The notes under the pieces were generated by a model. That model was given only the letters and a program-made list of their open reading frames with translations. It did not search any database and was not told where the DNA came from. DNA of 14,141 nucleotides from JASMHC01 sp042092935 (GTDB lineage: Bacteria > Pseudomonadota > Alphaproteobacteria > Rhodobacterales > Rhodobacteraceae): contig JBELFK010000074.1 of NCBI GenBank assembly GCA_042092935.1, positions 1 to 14,141 on the forward strand. Direction: 5' to 3'. Position numbers and translations under genes: made by a program. Shown piece by piece: positions 1 through 6,520 of this stretch. Each line of letters begins with the position of its first letter. Positions within the stretch are counted from its first letter, which is position 1.

Positions 1-6
1 TTAGGA

Positions 7-972
7 CTACAATATCCTCAGGACGTCTCGCATCCAGCCATGCTGCTCGATGGCCGGTGCAACAACGCGTTCTTGCAACAAGCCTTTTAAATGATCTGCG
101 ACTTCGGCTGGCATATCGCCCAAGACGCCCTTGCGTGCGGTCACGGTGATCGTGCGCGTCAACTGCTTGGTGGGCAATGGAAAGACGTCGAGTTTCGGGG
201 CAAACCGATAGGCGCGTTGCAGCGCAAGCGGGGTAAGGATGGTCCATCCGGCACCCTCTGCGACCATTGCCAAGATCGCATGATAGCTATCAAGTTCGAA
301 TTTTTGCGACAGTTTGAAATCACAGTCGGTCAGGTGGTTGTCAATTTGACGGCCCATATAGTGGCGTTTCGAATAATGCACGAAGGGCAATTGTTGTAAC
401 TGGCGTTTCAAATTGCCCGACAAATCAACGACCGATTTCGGCGCAACACCGACAAAGCCCTCGGTCAGAATGGGATGCGTCTCGCCCCACTCAGCAATCT
501 CACCAACGTCCGCTGCGACAATCACATCGAGCGCGCGATGGTCCAACTGGTCAATCAAACGATGTGTCGCACCGGTTTCCAACAAAAATTGACAGTGTCT
601 CAACCGATCCGACATGCGGGCAAGCAGAGTGGGCGTCACATCGGCCTCAAAATCCTCGATCACGCCCAGTCGAAAGCGGGTAAGACCGGACAGGTCGCCT
701 TGTGAAATCTCCGCCCGCGCTTGCTCGGCCTCGGCGATGATGACCAAAGCGCGTCGGCGAAACATCTCGCCTGCGGGCGTCAAGGCGACGGGTCGTGTGT
801 TGCGCAGCAACAGCCGTACACCCAGCGCGGCCTCAAGATTGGTAAGCTGTTGACTGACCGAAGACGGGCTGGCCCCAAGCCGCCGCGCCGCCGCCGAGAT
901 CGAGCCTTCGTCAGCGGTCGCCACAAAGATCTCAATTGCCCAGAGAGTAATTTTGCCCGGACCTGCGTCCAT
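7..972 (-). CDS. LysR-family transcriptional regulator
   Basis: The 321-residue product has the LysR layout: an N-terminal winged helix-turn-helix at about residues 9-68 (the ISAAARRLGASPSSVSQQL segment followed by LEAALGVRLLLRNTRPVALTPAG is diagnostic) and a C-terminal effector-binding region at about 95-300. Such proteins are cytoplasmic DNA-binding regulators that respond to a small ligand; the ligand and targets cannot be read from the sequence. The ATG lies 4 nt beyond the phaR stop codon on the same strand, and no separate promoter fits between them, so co-transcription and translational coupling with phaR are likely. No good Shine-Dalgarno precedes the ATG, which agrees with coupling. 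Length is close to the family norm of about 300 residues. Family assignment is firm; a role in PHB or carbon metabolism is inference from position only. Confidence 0.9.
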   Translation of the reverse strand: MDAGPGKITLWAIEIFVATADEGSISAAARRLGASPSSVSQQLTNLEAALGVRLLLRNTRPVALTPAGEMFRRRALVIIAEAEQARAEISQGDLSGLTRFRLGVIEDFEADVTPTLLARMSDRLRHCQFLLETGATHRLIDQLDHRALDVIVAADVGEIAEWGETHPILTEGFVGVAPKSVVDLSGNLKRQLQQLPFVHYSKRHYMGRQIDNHLTDCDFKLSQKFELDSYHAILAMVAEGAGWTILTPLALQRAYRFAPKLDVFPLPTKQLTRTITVTARKGVLGDMPAEVADHLKGLLQERVVAPAIEQHGWMRDVLRIL

Positions 973-976
973 TGAA

Positions 977-1528
977 CTAGCTGAGTTTGCTCAGCTTGGC
1001 CTGCAATTCAGCAAGTTGCTTTTTAATGTCTGACAGGTCTTCAGCGCCTTCCTCTTCCGCGTCATCAGACTCGGTCGCCGCGCCAGAGAACGGGGCCATT
1101 CCGCCGGTCATCGCCTTCATAAAGGCCTCTTGCTGCGCTTGAAGCGCTTCAAATCCGGGCATTGTCGTGATCGGGTTGATGGTCGAGATATTCTCAACCA
1201 GTTTCGATTGGCCATCGCGGAACATTTCAAAGCTCGCCGCCAAAAACTGCGGCACAACGCTTGTCGCTTGTGTGGTGTAGCTGCGGACAAGATCGTTCAA
1301 AACGTTGATCGGCAATACGTTTTCACCACGGCTTTCGTGGTCGGCAATGATTTGAAGAAGATATTGTCGGGTCAGGTCATCGCCCGATTTTAGATCGATA
1401 ATCTGAACTTCGCGGCCATCGCGAATAAAACCTGAAATATCATCCAACGTCACATAATCGCTGGTCTCAGTGTTATAGAGACGTCGGCTTGCGTATCGCT
1501 TGATAAGCAATGGTTCTTGCTTTGCCAC
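977..1528 (-). CDS. phaR: PHA synthesis repressor PhaR
   Basis: This 183-residue protein carries the PHB/PHA accumulation regulator N-terminal DNA-binding domain (residues 6-65, starting LIKRYASRRLYNTETSDYVTL) followed by a PHB_acc region (about 70-110), an acidic linker (153-164) and a short C-terminal helix rich in K, L and Q. In Paracoccus and Rhodobacter, PhaR binds both TGC-rich operators and the PHB granule surface: it represses phaP and related genes until nascent PHB titrates it away. The start is GTG, supported by a very strong ribosome site (GGGGAGGA about 7 nt upstream). TGC-rich inverted repeats lie just upstream and suggest autoregulation. It follows phaP on the same strand but behind a strong terminator, so it probably has its own promoter. 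It is followed after 4 nt by the LysR gene. Confidence 0.95.
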   Translation of the reverse strand: MAKQEPLLIKRYASRRLYNTETSDYVTLDDISGFIRDGREVQIIDLKSGDDLTRQYLLQIIADHESRGENVLPINVLNDLVRSYTTQATSVVPQFLAASFEMFRDGQSKLVENISTINPITTMPGFEALQAQQEAFMKAMTGGMAPFSGAATESDDAEEEGAEDLSDIKKQLAELQAKLSKLS

Positions 1529-1548
1529 GGTATATTCCTCCCCAAAAT

Positions 1549-1641
1549 ATGCGCAGTGCAGAAAAACATTACGGCAGCGCGGCGAAAAAAGAAAGGCCGG
1601 TTTTTCTGCGCAGCATTTCGCAGCTTTGCATGCGCAGAAAA
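1549..1641 (-). promoter_or_regulatory. TGC-rich operator cluster upstream of phaR (candidate PhaR autoregulatory sites)
   Basis: Between the phaP terminator and the phaR ribosome site lie several TGC/GCA elements. TTTTCTGCGCA at 1602-1612 and its exact reverse complement TGCGCAGAAAA at 1631-1641 form an 11-bp inverted repeat 18 nt apart. CTGCGCAG at 1606-1613 is an 8-bp palindrome. TGCGCAGTGCAG lies at 1550-1561, and GCAGCGCGGC at 1574-1583 is identical to a 10-mer in the phaP promoter. PhaR proteins of this group recognise CTGC-spacer-GCAG sites, so autoregulation is a reasonable inference. I could not place a convincing -35/-10 pair; TTTCTT-17-TAATGT on the minus strand is only a weak candidate. 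Confidence 0.5.
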
Positions 1642-1643
1642 CA

Positions 1644-1671
1644 AAAAGGCAGACCCGAAGGTCTGCCTTTT
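1644..1671 (-). terminator. Rho-independent terminator of phaP
   Basis: A perfect 12-bp stem (1644-1655 with 1660-1671) closes a 4-nt loop. Read on the minus strand the loop is TTCG closed by C-G, the extra-stable cUUCGg tetraloop, and the 3' arm runs into a T-rich tract (CCTTTTTGTTTTC). It lies 46 nt beyond the phaP stop codon and before the phaR promoter region, so it should separate abundant phaP mRNA from phaR. Confidence 0.9.
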
Positions 1672-1717
1672 GGAATGCGCCGATCGGGAGGAGGAACCGG
1701 CGGAATTCACATGCTAA

Positions 1718-2164
1718 TTACTTAGCAGCTGTTGCTTTCTTTGCAGCAGCAGTCGCGTCTTTCGTAGCTTTCTGAACAGCAGCGGCAGCGTCTTCACCAA
1801 GATCTTTGCCAGCAGCCATCATCAACTCAACTGTTTCCATCTGAACGCGCTTAGCAACTTCAGCGAAAGCCGCCATGTTTTCAGCAGCAACTTCAGCAGA
1901 AGCCGATGCGAAATCCGTCATTGCTTTTGCATAGTCAGCTGGCTCGTCTTTTGCTTTTGAAATGTCAGCAACTTTGCTCAGCGTGTCTTTTGTCCACTTT
2001 GAAGAAATCTCGGTCGATTTCTCAGCAGCCTGAAGAGCAACCGAGGAAAGTTTCTCGTTCAGCGACACTGCGTTCTTGTATGCGTCTTCCATTGCAGCTG
2101 TATCGACTGGGAATGCGCCCATCATGTCTTTCAAAACAGCGTTGAAATCTTGTGCGTTAGCCAT
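1718..2164 (-). CDS. phaP: Phasin (PHB granule-associated protein)
   Basis: The 148-residue product is a small, alanine-rich, almost entirely helical protein without cysteine, typical of the Phasin_2-type coat proteins of alphaproteobacterial PHB granules. Residues about 5-115 form the amphipathic phasin core; the last ~25 residues (from AAAAVQKATKDATAAAKK) are Ala/Lys-rich. Phasins coat the hydrophobic polymer surface, set granule size and number, and block nonspecific protein binding. The ATG has an AAGGA ribosome site 8 nt upstream. It sits between phaC and phaR on the same strand and has its own promoter with three TGC-rich PhaR-like sites, plus a strong terminator. This layout fits a highly expressed monocistronic gene derepressed when PHB accumulates. 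Family call is firm from composition, size and context. Confidence 0.93.
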   Translation of the reverse strand: MANAQDFNAVLKDMMGAFPVDTAAMEDAYKNAVSLNEKLSSVALQAAEKSTEISSKWTKDTLSKVADISKAKDEPADYAKAMTDFASASAEVAAENMAAFAEVAKRVQMETVELMMAAGKDLGEDAAAAVQKATKDATAAAKKATAAK

Positions 2165-2207
2165 TGTTCAAATCCTTGTTATGCGTCCGGGCCCACCCCG
2201 GGGTTTC

Positions 2208-2274
2208 TGCGTCTGCAACATGATATACATGCTGCAGCGCGGCATTTCAAGTCCTTTTTGCTGCAGCGCAGCAT
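2208..2274. promoter_or_regulatory. Triple PhaR-like operator at the phaP promoter
   Basis: Three related sites are visible. CTGCAGCGCAG at 2261-2271 is a perfect CTGC-N3-GCAG. CTGCAGCGCGG at 2232-2242 is one mismatch away. TGCGTCTGCA at 2208-2217 is TGC-N4-GCA. The first two lie inside a 15-bp near-identical direct repeat, GCTGCAGCGC(A/G)GCAT at 2260-2274 and 2231-2245, with a 29-bp period. CTGC-N3-GCAG is the binding sequence reported for Rhodobacter PhaR; binding here is inferred from similarity and from overlap with the predicted promoter. Confidence 0.7.
2222..2250 (-). promoter_or_regulatory. Predicted sigma-70-type promoter of phaP
   Basis: On the minus strand TTGAAA (2245-2250) and TATATC (2222-2227) are separated by exactly 17 nt, close to the TTGACA-17-TATAAT consensus. 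The predicted transcription start is near 2215, about 50 nt before the phaP ATG. TGC-rich repeats sit upstream of the -35, between -35 and -10, and over the predicted start, which suits a repressed promoter. Confidence 0.65.
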
Positions 2275-2295
2275 ATTTTCACTAACCCTCTGATT

Positions 2296-4089
2296 TTATT
2301 GAGGTGCCTTGACCAAAACATAGGTTCCAGGAGCATCACAAATCACAGGATGCTCAGAATCGCCAAAATCGGGGGCCGGAACCATTTTGCCAGACCGCTT
2401 TTTCAACCACGATTCCCACAAGGGCCACCAAGACCCTTCGTGAAAGTCTGCCTGCGCGAACCAATCATCAGGCGCGAGAGACACATCCGAGTTGGTGTAG
2501 TGACCATATTTCCCCTTGCTGGGTGGATTGACAATGCCGGCAATATGGCCCGATTCCGAAACGATGAACGTCTTGTTCTTACTCCCCGTCTGCTGAAACC
2601 CGCGATAGCAATCTTTCCAGGCAGCGATATGGTCGGTCTCTGCGGTGATCGACATAAGAGGCACATCGACGTCGCTAAGGCGCAGTGTCTCGCCAAAAAA
2701 CTCGGTACCATCATTTGCTAATTCGTTCTGTTGGCAGAGTTTGCGCAAGTACTCGGTCACCATCTTGCCCGGCAAGTTGGCCCCATCGCCGTTCCAATAA
2801 AGCAGATCAAACGCAGGTGGCGCCTCGCCGAGCATATAGCTGCGAATGGCCGGGCCATAAACCAGATCGTTCGAGCGCAAAAAGCTAAAGGTCCGCGACA
2901 TTATCCGTGAATACAGTATGCCATTCTCGGTCACTTCATCCTCGATCCCATCGATGAAATCGTCCTGAAGGAACGGCGTAAATTCGCCCTGATCCGAGAA
3001 ATCGGTCAGCGTCGTGAAGAAGGTCGCCGACTTTACCGACTTGTCCTTGCGCTTTTTCATCAGCGCCAAAGTCAGATGAAGGGTCGTGCCAGCGATGCAA
3101 TAGCCAACCACATTGAGCCTTGGCTGCTTCGAAATCGCCTTGACCTGTTCTATCGCCGCAAGGAATCCGTCCTCAATATAGTCTTCCATGCCGGTGTCAG
3201 CGTAGCTGGCATCTGGGTTAATCCAGCTCACGATGAAAACAGTGTAGCCTTGATCGACGAGCCACTTAATCATGCTGTTTTTCTCTTTGAGATCGAGAAT
3301 GTAATACTTGTTGATCCACGGCGGGAAGATCAGCAAAGGCACTTCGTGGACCTTCTCCGTCGTCGGAGTAAACTGGATCAACTCAAACATCCGATTTCGA
3401 AACACAACCTTACCTGGGGTCGTCGAAATATTTCTACCAATCTCGAACGCGTTTTCGTCGGCAAGTTTAACCAAAAGCTCACCATCGTTCGCTTCAAGGT
3501 CGGAAATCAGGTTTTCGAGACCTTTCACAAGGCTTTCACCTTCGGTCTCAACCGCGCGCTCAAGCGCGTCCGGGTTCGTCCCGAAAAAGTTGGTCGGCGC
3601 CATCATGTTGATAATTTGATCGGTGAAATAGCGCAGACGGCGCTTTTCAGTTTGCTCAAGCGTTTCGATTTCCTCGACTGCGCTTCGGATCACATCCGCG
3701 TTCGTCAAATACTGCCGCATAATGGTGTTGAAGTACGGGTTCGTCTTCCACATCGGGTTGGTGAAGCGACGATCCTTTGGCATTTCTTCGTCAGAAACCT
3801 CAAACTTGCCCTGAGCGATCATCTTCTGCGCATCGACGTAGAATTGAAGCGACTTTCCCCAAAGCTCTAACTGGTTTTCAAGGATTTTTGTTGGGTTCGC
3901 CAGCATTTCGGACCAATACGCCGAGGCAGCTTTCATGTATAATTCACCGCCTGGTGCTTGTAAGGCTGCGTTCAACGGTTTCTTGTTGGACAGGGCTGTT
4001 GCCAAGCGGGCCGACAGTTCCTCGATTTTTTGAATATTACTGGTTAGTTTTTCAATTTCGTGACCTGCGGCATTGTCAGTCGTTGTCAT
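2296..4089 (-). CDS. phaC: Class I poly(3-hydroxyalkanoate) synthase
   Basis: PhaC polymerises (R)-3-hydroxyacyl-CoA, mainly 3-hydroxybutyryl-CoA, into PHB on the growing granule. The 597-residue protein (about the class I length) has a poorly conserved N-terminal region and a C-terminal alpha/beta hydrolase catalytic domain from about residue 250. The lipase-like box is G-Y-C-I-A-G with nucleophile Cys331; the other catalytic residues visible are Asp486 (AETDHIAAW) and His515 (SESGHIAG). Conserved FPPWINKYYILDL and WNGDGANLPGKM segments also mark the family. I chose the ATG at 4089 over the TTG two codons upstream (4095); GGA lies about 9 nt before the ATG, so the choice is not certain. The gene diverges from phaZ and is followed by phaP. 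A PhaR-like box overlaps its predicted promoter. Confidence 0.97.
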   Translation of the reverse strand: MTTTDNAAGHEIEKLTSNIQKIEELSARLATALSNKKPLNAALQAPGGELYMKAASAYWSEMLANPTKILENQLELWGKSLQFYVDAQKMIAQGKFEVSDEEMPKDRRFTNPMWKTNPYFNTIMRQYLTNADVIRSAVEEIETLEQTEKRRLRYFTDQIINMMAPTNFFGTNPDALERAVETEGESLVKGLENLISDLEANDGELLVKLADENAFEIGRNISTTPGKVVFRNRMFELIQFTPTTEKVHEVPLLIFPPWINKYYILDLKEKNSMIKWLVDQGYTVFIVSWINPDASYADTGMEDYIEDGFLAAIEQVKAISKQPRLNVVGYCIAGTTLHLTLALMKKRKDKSVKSATFFTTLTDFSDQGEFTPFLQDDFIDGIEDEVTENGILYSRIMSRTFSFLRSNDLVYGPAIRSYMLGEAPPAFDLLYWNGDGANLPGKMVTEYLRKLCQQNELANDGTEFFGETLRLSDVDVPLMSITAETDHIAAWKDCYRGFQQTGSKNKTFIVSESGHIAGIVNPPSKGKYGHYTNSDVSLAPDDWFAQADFHEGSWWPLWESWLKKRSGKMVPAPDFGDSEHPVICDAPGTYVLVKAPQ

Positions 4090-4113
4090 ATTCAAAATTC
4101 CAGTTTAGATTTT

Positions 4114-4124
4114 CTGCTATGCAG
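4114..4124. promoter_or_regulatory. PhaR-like operator in the phaC/phaZ divergent promoter
   Basis: CTGCTATGCAG is a perfect CTGC-N3-GCAG inverted repeat, matching the site form in the phaP promoter. It overlaps the downstream edge of the predicted phaC -10 element, a good position for repression, and lies about 90 nt upstream of the phaZ start codon, so it could also act on phaZ. Confidence 0.65.
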
Positions 4125-4151
4125 CATAACGCTAAACGGTTAGTTTCGCAA
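4123..4151 (-). promoter_or_regulatory. Predicted promoter of phaC
   Basis: Read on the minus strand, TTGCGA (4146-4151) and TATGCT (4123-4128) are 17 nt apart. Each matches the sigma-70 hexamers at four of six positions or so. The start point would fall near 4115, inside the PhaR-like box and about 26 nt before the phaC ATG. No comparably clear promoter was found for phaZ on the plus strand. Confidence 0.45.
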
Positions 4152-4212
4152 AACATCCGTACTGTGACGTTGCGCGACACATCGACCGACCTAATGAGAG
4201 AGTCCTTAAAAC

Positions 4213-5538
4213 ATGCGTTATATGGCGACCTACGATCTGATGGAGACGATCCGAAACACGAACCAGTGGCTCGGGGCAACAGCAAAGACAGTGGGGGCCT
4301 ATCCTGCATTCTCTCTCATTCCGAATCCCTATCTGCAATGGATGCAGGCCTGGGGCGAGGTCACCGAGCGCTCGTTTGAGCGAATGGTTGTGAAGCCTTC
4401 CTGGGGTATCCGAACCTTTACCTGTCCAGACGGTAAAGACCATCTCGTGCAGAAAAAACGCGTCATCGAGCGCCCGTTCGGCGACTTGTTGCACTTTGAA
4501 GTGTCAGGTCGCGAAACGCAAAAACGCAAGATCCTCGTCGTTGCGCCGATGTCCGGCCACTATGCGACTCTTCTGCGCTCAACCGTCAAATCCTTGATCG
4601 TGGATAATGAAGTCTACGTCACCGATTGGCACAATGCGCGTGACATCCCAGTGTCTGAGGGTAAATTCGACGTTGAAGATTACACGCTTTACCTCGTTGA
4701 ATTCATGCGCGAATTGGGCCCTGATACCCATGTCATCGCCATCTGCCAACCCGCACCTTTGACTTTGGCCGCAACCGCTTATTTGGCCGAAGAAGACCCA
4801 AAGGCACAGCCGCTTTCGCTGACGTTGATCGGCGGGCCGATCGACCCAGATGCCGCCGCAACTGACGTGACTGACTTTGGTCGGCGCGTCACTATGGGCC
4901 AGCTTGAAGAAACGATGATCCAGCGCGTCGGCTTTAAGTACAAAGGCGCTGGCCGCTTGGTCTATCCCGGCTTGCTTCAGCTTTCCTCATTCATGTCGAT
5001 GAACGCCGAGAAACATAGCAAGGCGTTTACCGATCAGATCAGCCGAGTCGCTAAGGACGAAGCCTTCGACGATGATCCGCACAACCGGTTTTACGATGAA
5101 TATCTGGCCGTCATGGATATGCCCGCCGAATTCTATCTCTCGACTGTCGAGCGCATCTTCAAGGGTCGCGAAATTGCGCAGAACAAATTTGTCGTGAATG
5201 GCAAGCAGATTGACATTGGCAATATCACAACTGTGGCTGTGAAAACCGTTGAAGGGGCAAATGACGACATCTCGGCCCCTGGACAATGCGTTGCGGCGCT
5301 TGATTTGCTCACCGGTCTGCCAGATTCAAAGAAGGCCTCGCATGTCGAACCCGGCGCTGGTCATTACGGCATTTTTGCAGGCAAAAGCTGGCGCAACAAC
5401 ATTCGCCCCTTGGTCCTCGATTTCATCGATGCAAACTCGGGTGCCCCAGCGAACCAGACCAAAGCACCTGCGAAAAAGGCGCGAAAGTCGCCGACAAAGA
5501 AGGCACCCGTGGCCAAGATCGTCGCGAAGAAAGCCTAG
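4213..5538 (+). CDS. phaZ: Intracellular PHB depolymerase with Lys-rich C-terminal tail
   Basis: PhaZ hydrolyses stored amorphous PHB inside the cell to release 3-hydroxybutyrate units when carbon is scarce. The 441-residue protein has the intracellular PhaZ signature: nucleophile Cys178 in a V-I-A-I-C-Q-P lipase-like box, a probable catalytic Asp at 351 (EGANDDISAPGQC) and His384 (EPGAGHYGIF), spaced as in the Ralstonia enzyme. There is no signal peptide, as expected. The ATG at 4213 is preceded by GAGAGAG about 10 nt upstream; the next in-frame ATG (4222) would be too far from it. The last 26 residues contain nine Lys, one Arg and no acidic residue, resembling histone H1/PhaF/PhaM-like nucleoid-binding tails and making the protein longer than the usual ~400-420. 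It diverges from phaC and converges with a hydrolase gene after 22 nt. Confidence 0.95.
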   Translation: MRYMATYDLMETIRNTNQWLGATAKTVGAYPAFSLIPNPYLQWMQAWGEVTERSFERMVVKPSWGIRTFTCPDGKDHLVQKKRVIERPFGDLLHFEVSGRETQKRKILVVAPMSGHYATLLRSTVKSLIVDNEVYVTDWHNARDIPVSEGKFDVEDYTLYLVEFMRELGPDTHVIAICQPAPLTLAATAYLAEEDPKAQPLSLTLIGGPIDPDAAATDVTDFGRRVTMGQLEETMIQRVGFKYKGAGRLVYPGLLQLSSFMSMNAEKHSKAFTDQISRVAKDEAFDDDPHNRFYDEYLAVMDMPAEFYLSTVERIFKGREIAQNKFVVNGKQIDIGNITTVAVKTVEGANDDISAPGQCVAALDLLTGLPDSKKASHVEPGAGHYGIFAGKSWRNNIRPLVLDFIDANSGAPANQTKAPAKKARKSPTKKAPVAKIVAKKA

Positions 5539-5560
5539 GCACAAAATCCTCAGTGGCCGC

Positions 5561-6310
5561 TTAACACGCGACCCGTGCCAGAACATCGTCAACCGCGCCG
5601 ACAATCATTTCAAGATTGTCGGGCGTCGACAACGAATGGTCGCCCCCTTTTATGAAGGTCAGACGCACATCTTCGGCCTCTAGGTGATCCAGCAAGCGCA
5701 ACGCGGTGTCGCGGGTAACGGCGGTGTCTTCGGTGCCCTGCACCATCCGAACCGGAACGCCCAATCTCAATGGATCGCGCAACACGAAATGGCTGCGACC
5801 GTCTTCGATAAGCCGCTTTGTAATTGGGTAGGGATCCCCATAGTCCGAAGGCACGTGAACGACTTCCTCGACCTCTAATCGCGATTTGTCTTCATCGCTG
5901 AAATCCGCATAAAACCCATCTTCTGTGAAGTCCGGAGCAGCCGCAATCGTCACGAGCCCCGCAATTCTTTTGGGCAACGCCTTGGCACAAAGCAGCGCGA
6001 TCCAGCCGCCCATTGACGACCCAACCAGAACCTGGGGCCCTTGCGTCAAACGCTCAATCACCTCTGACGCATCGGCAATCCAATCACCGATGCAACCGTC
6101 GACAAACGCCCCCGCAGATTGCCCATGACCCGAATAGTCAAACCGCAGATAGGCCCTACCCTCTGCCTTTGCCCAGGCCTCTAAATGAGTCGCCTTGCTG
6201 CCGTCCATATCCGACATGAACCCGCCCAAAAACACCACGCCGGGCTCTTTGCCCATTGTCCGGTGAAACGCGATGCGCCGGCCTGAAGCGGTGTCTAAGA
6301 ATTCAACCAT
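5561..6310 (-). CDS. Alpha/beta hydrolase, ABHD10-like
   Basis: The 249-residue protein is a serine alpha/beta hydrolase. The nucleophile elbow is G-S-S-M-G (Ser99); the likely acid is Asp195 (QGTEDTAV) and the histidine His225 (KGGDHSLS). The FLGGFMSDMDGSKA and RFDYSGHGQSAG segments resemble mitochondrial ABHD10-type thioesterases/esterases and their alphaproteobacterial homologues. The natural substrate cannot be deduced. I set the start at the ATG at 6310 because AGGGAG lies 6 nt upstream and homology-like sequence begins there; a longer reading to 6388 adds 26 residues without a family match. It converges on phaZ with a 22-bp gap and no obvious terminator between them. A link to PHB breakdown is possible from position but unproven. 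Confidence 0.85.
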   Translation of the reverse strand: MVEFLDTASGRRIAFHRTMGKEPGVVFLGGFMSDMDGSKATHLEAWAKAEGRAYLRFDYSGHGQSAGAFVDGCIGDWIADASEVIERLTQGPQVLVGSSMGGWIALLCAKALPKRIAGLVTIAAAPDFTEDGFYADFSDEDKSRLEVEEVVHVPSDYGDPYPITKRLIEDGRSHFVLRDPLRLGVPVRMVQGTEDTAVTRDTALRLLDHLEAEDVRLTFIKGGDHSLSTPDNLEMIVGAVDDVLARVAC

Positions 6311-6390
6311 GCGATACTCCCTGCTCAGTCGTGCGCATCCTGCACCCAGCCTTTCTCCGTGAAAACCCATAACCTTTATCTTGCCCAAAA

Positions 6391-6427
6391 TACCTCGGGG
6401 GTTCGGGGGCTGCCCCCCGATCCGAAC
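6391..6427. repeat. G/C-block intergenic palindrome upstream of thrS
   Basis: TCGGGGG (6403-6409) pairs with CCCCCGA (6414-6420) around a 4-nt loop, and GTTCGG (6401-6406) can alternatively pair with CCGAAC (6422-6427), so two mutually exclusive hairpins are possible. No T-tract follows on either strand, so it is not a normal terminator. The block resembles G-run/C-run palindromes that I recall as recurrent between genes in Rhodobacterales genomes; that recollection cannot be tested from this single window. It lies about 94 nt before the thrS start. Confidence 0.45.
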
Positions 6428-6520
6428 TTGACAGCCAGCGTTACCCGTTCCAAAACACCTTCAATTACATAACCGCAACCGGGCGTTTCGTAGGCGCCAA
6501 ACTGATGGAGGACCGGCAAC

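Noticed and set aside
3076..3870. A 264-codon open frame antisense to phaC.
   Set aside because: It lies entirely within the conserved PHA synthase gene and shows no family motif; a shadow of the phaC codon pattern.
6311..6388. A 26-residue N-terminal extension of the ABHD10-like hydrolase.
   Set aside because: The ATG at 6310 has AGGGAG 6 nt upstream and begins the conserved part of the protein.
6428..6520. Possible T-box or threonine attenuator for thrS.
   Set aside because: No T-box specifier/antiterminator elements, no Thr-rich leader peptide and no terminator are visible.
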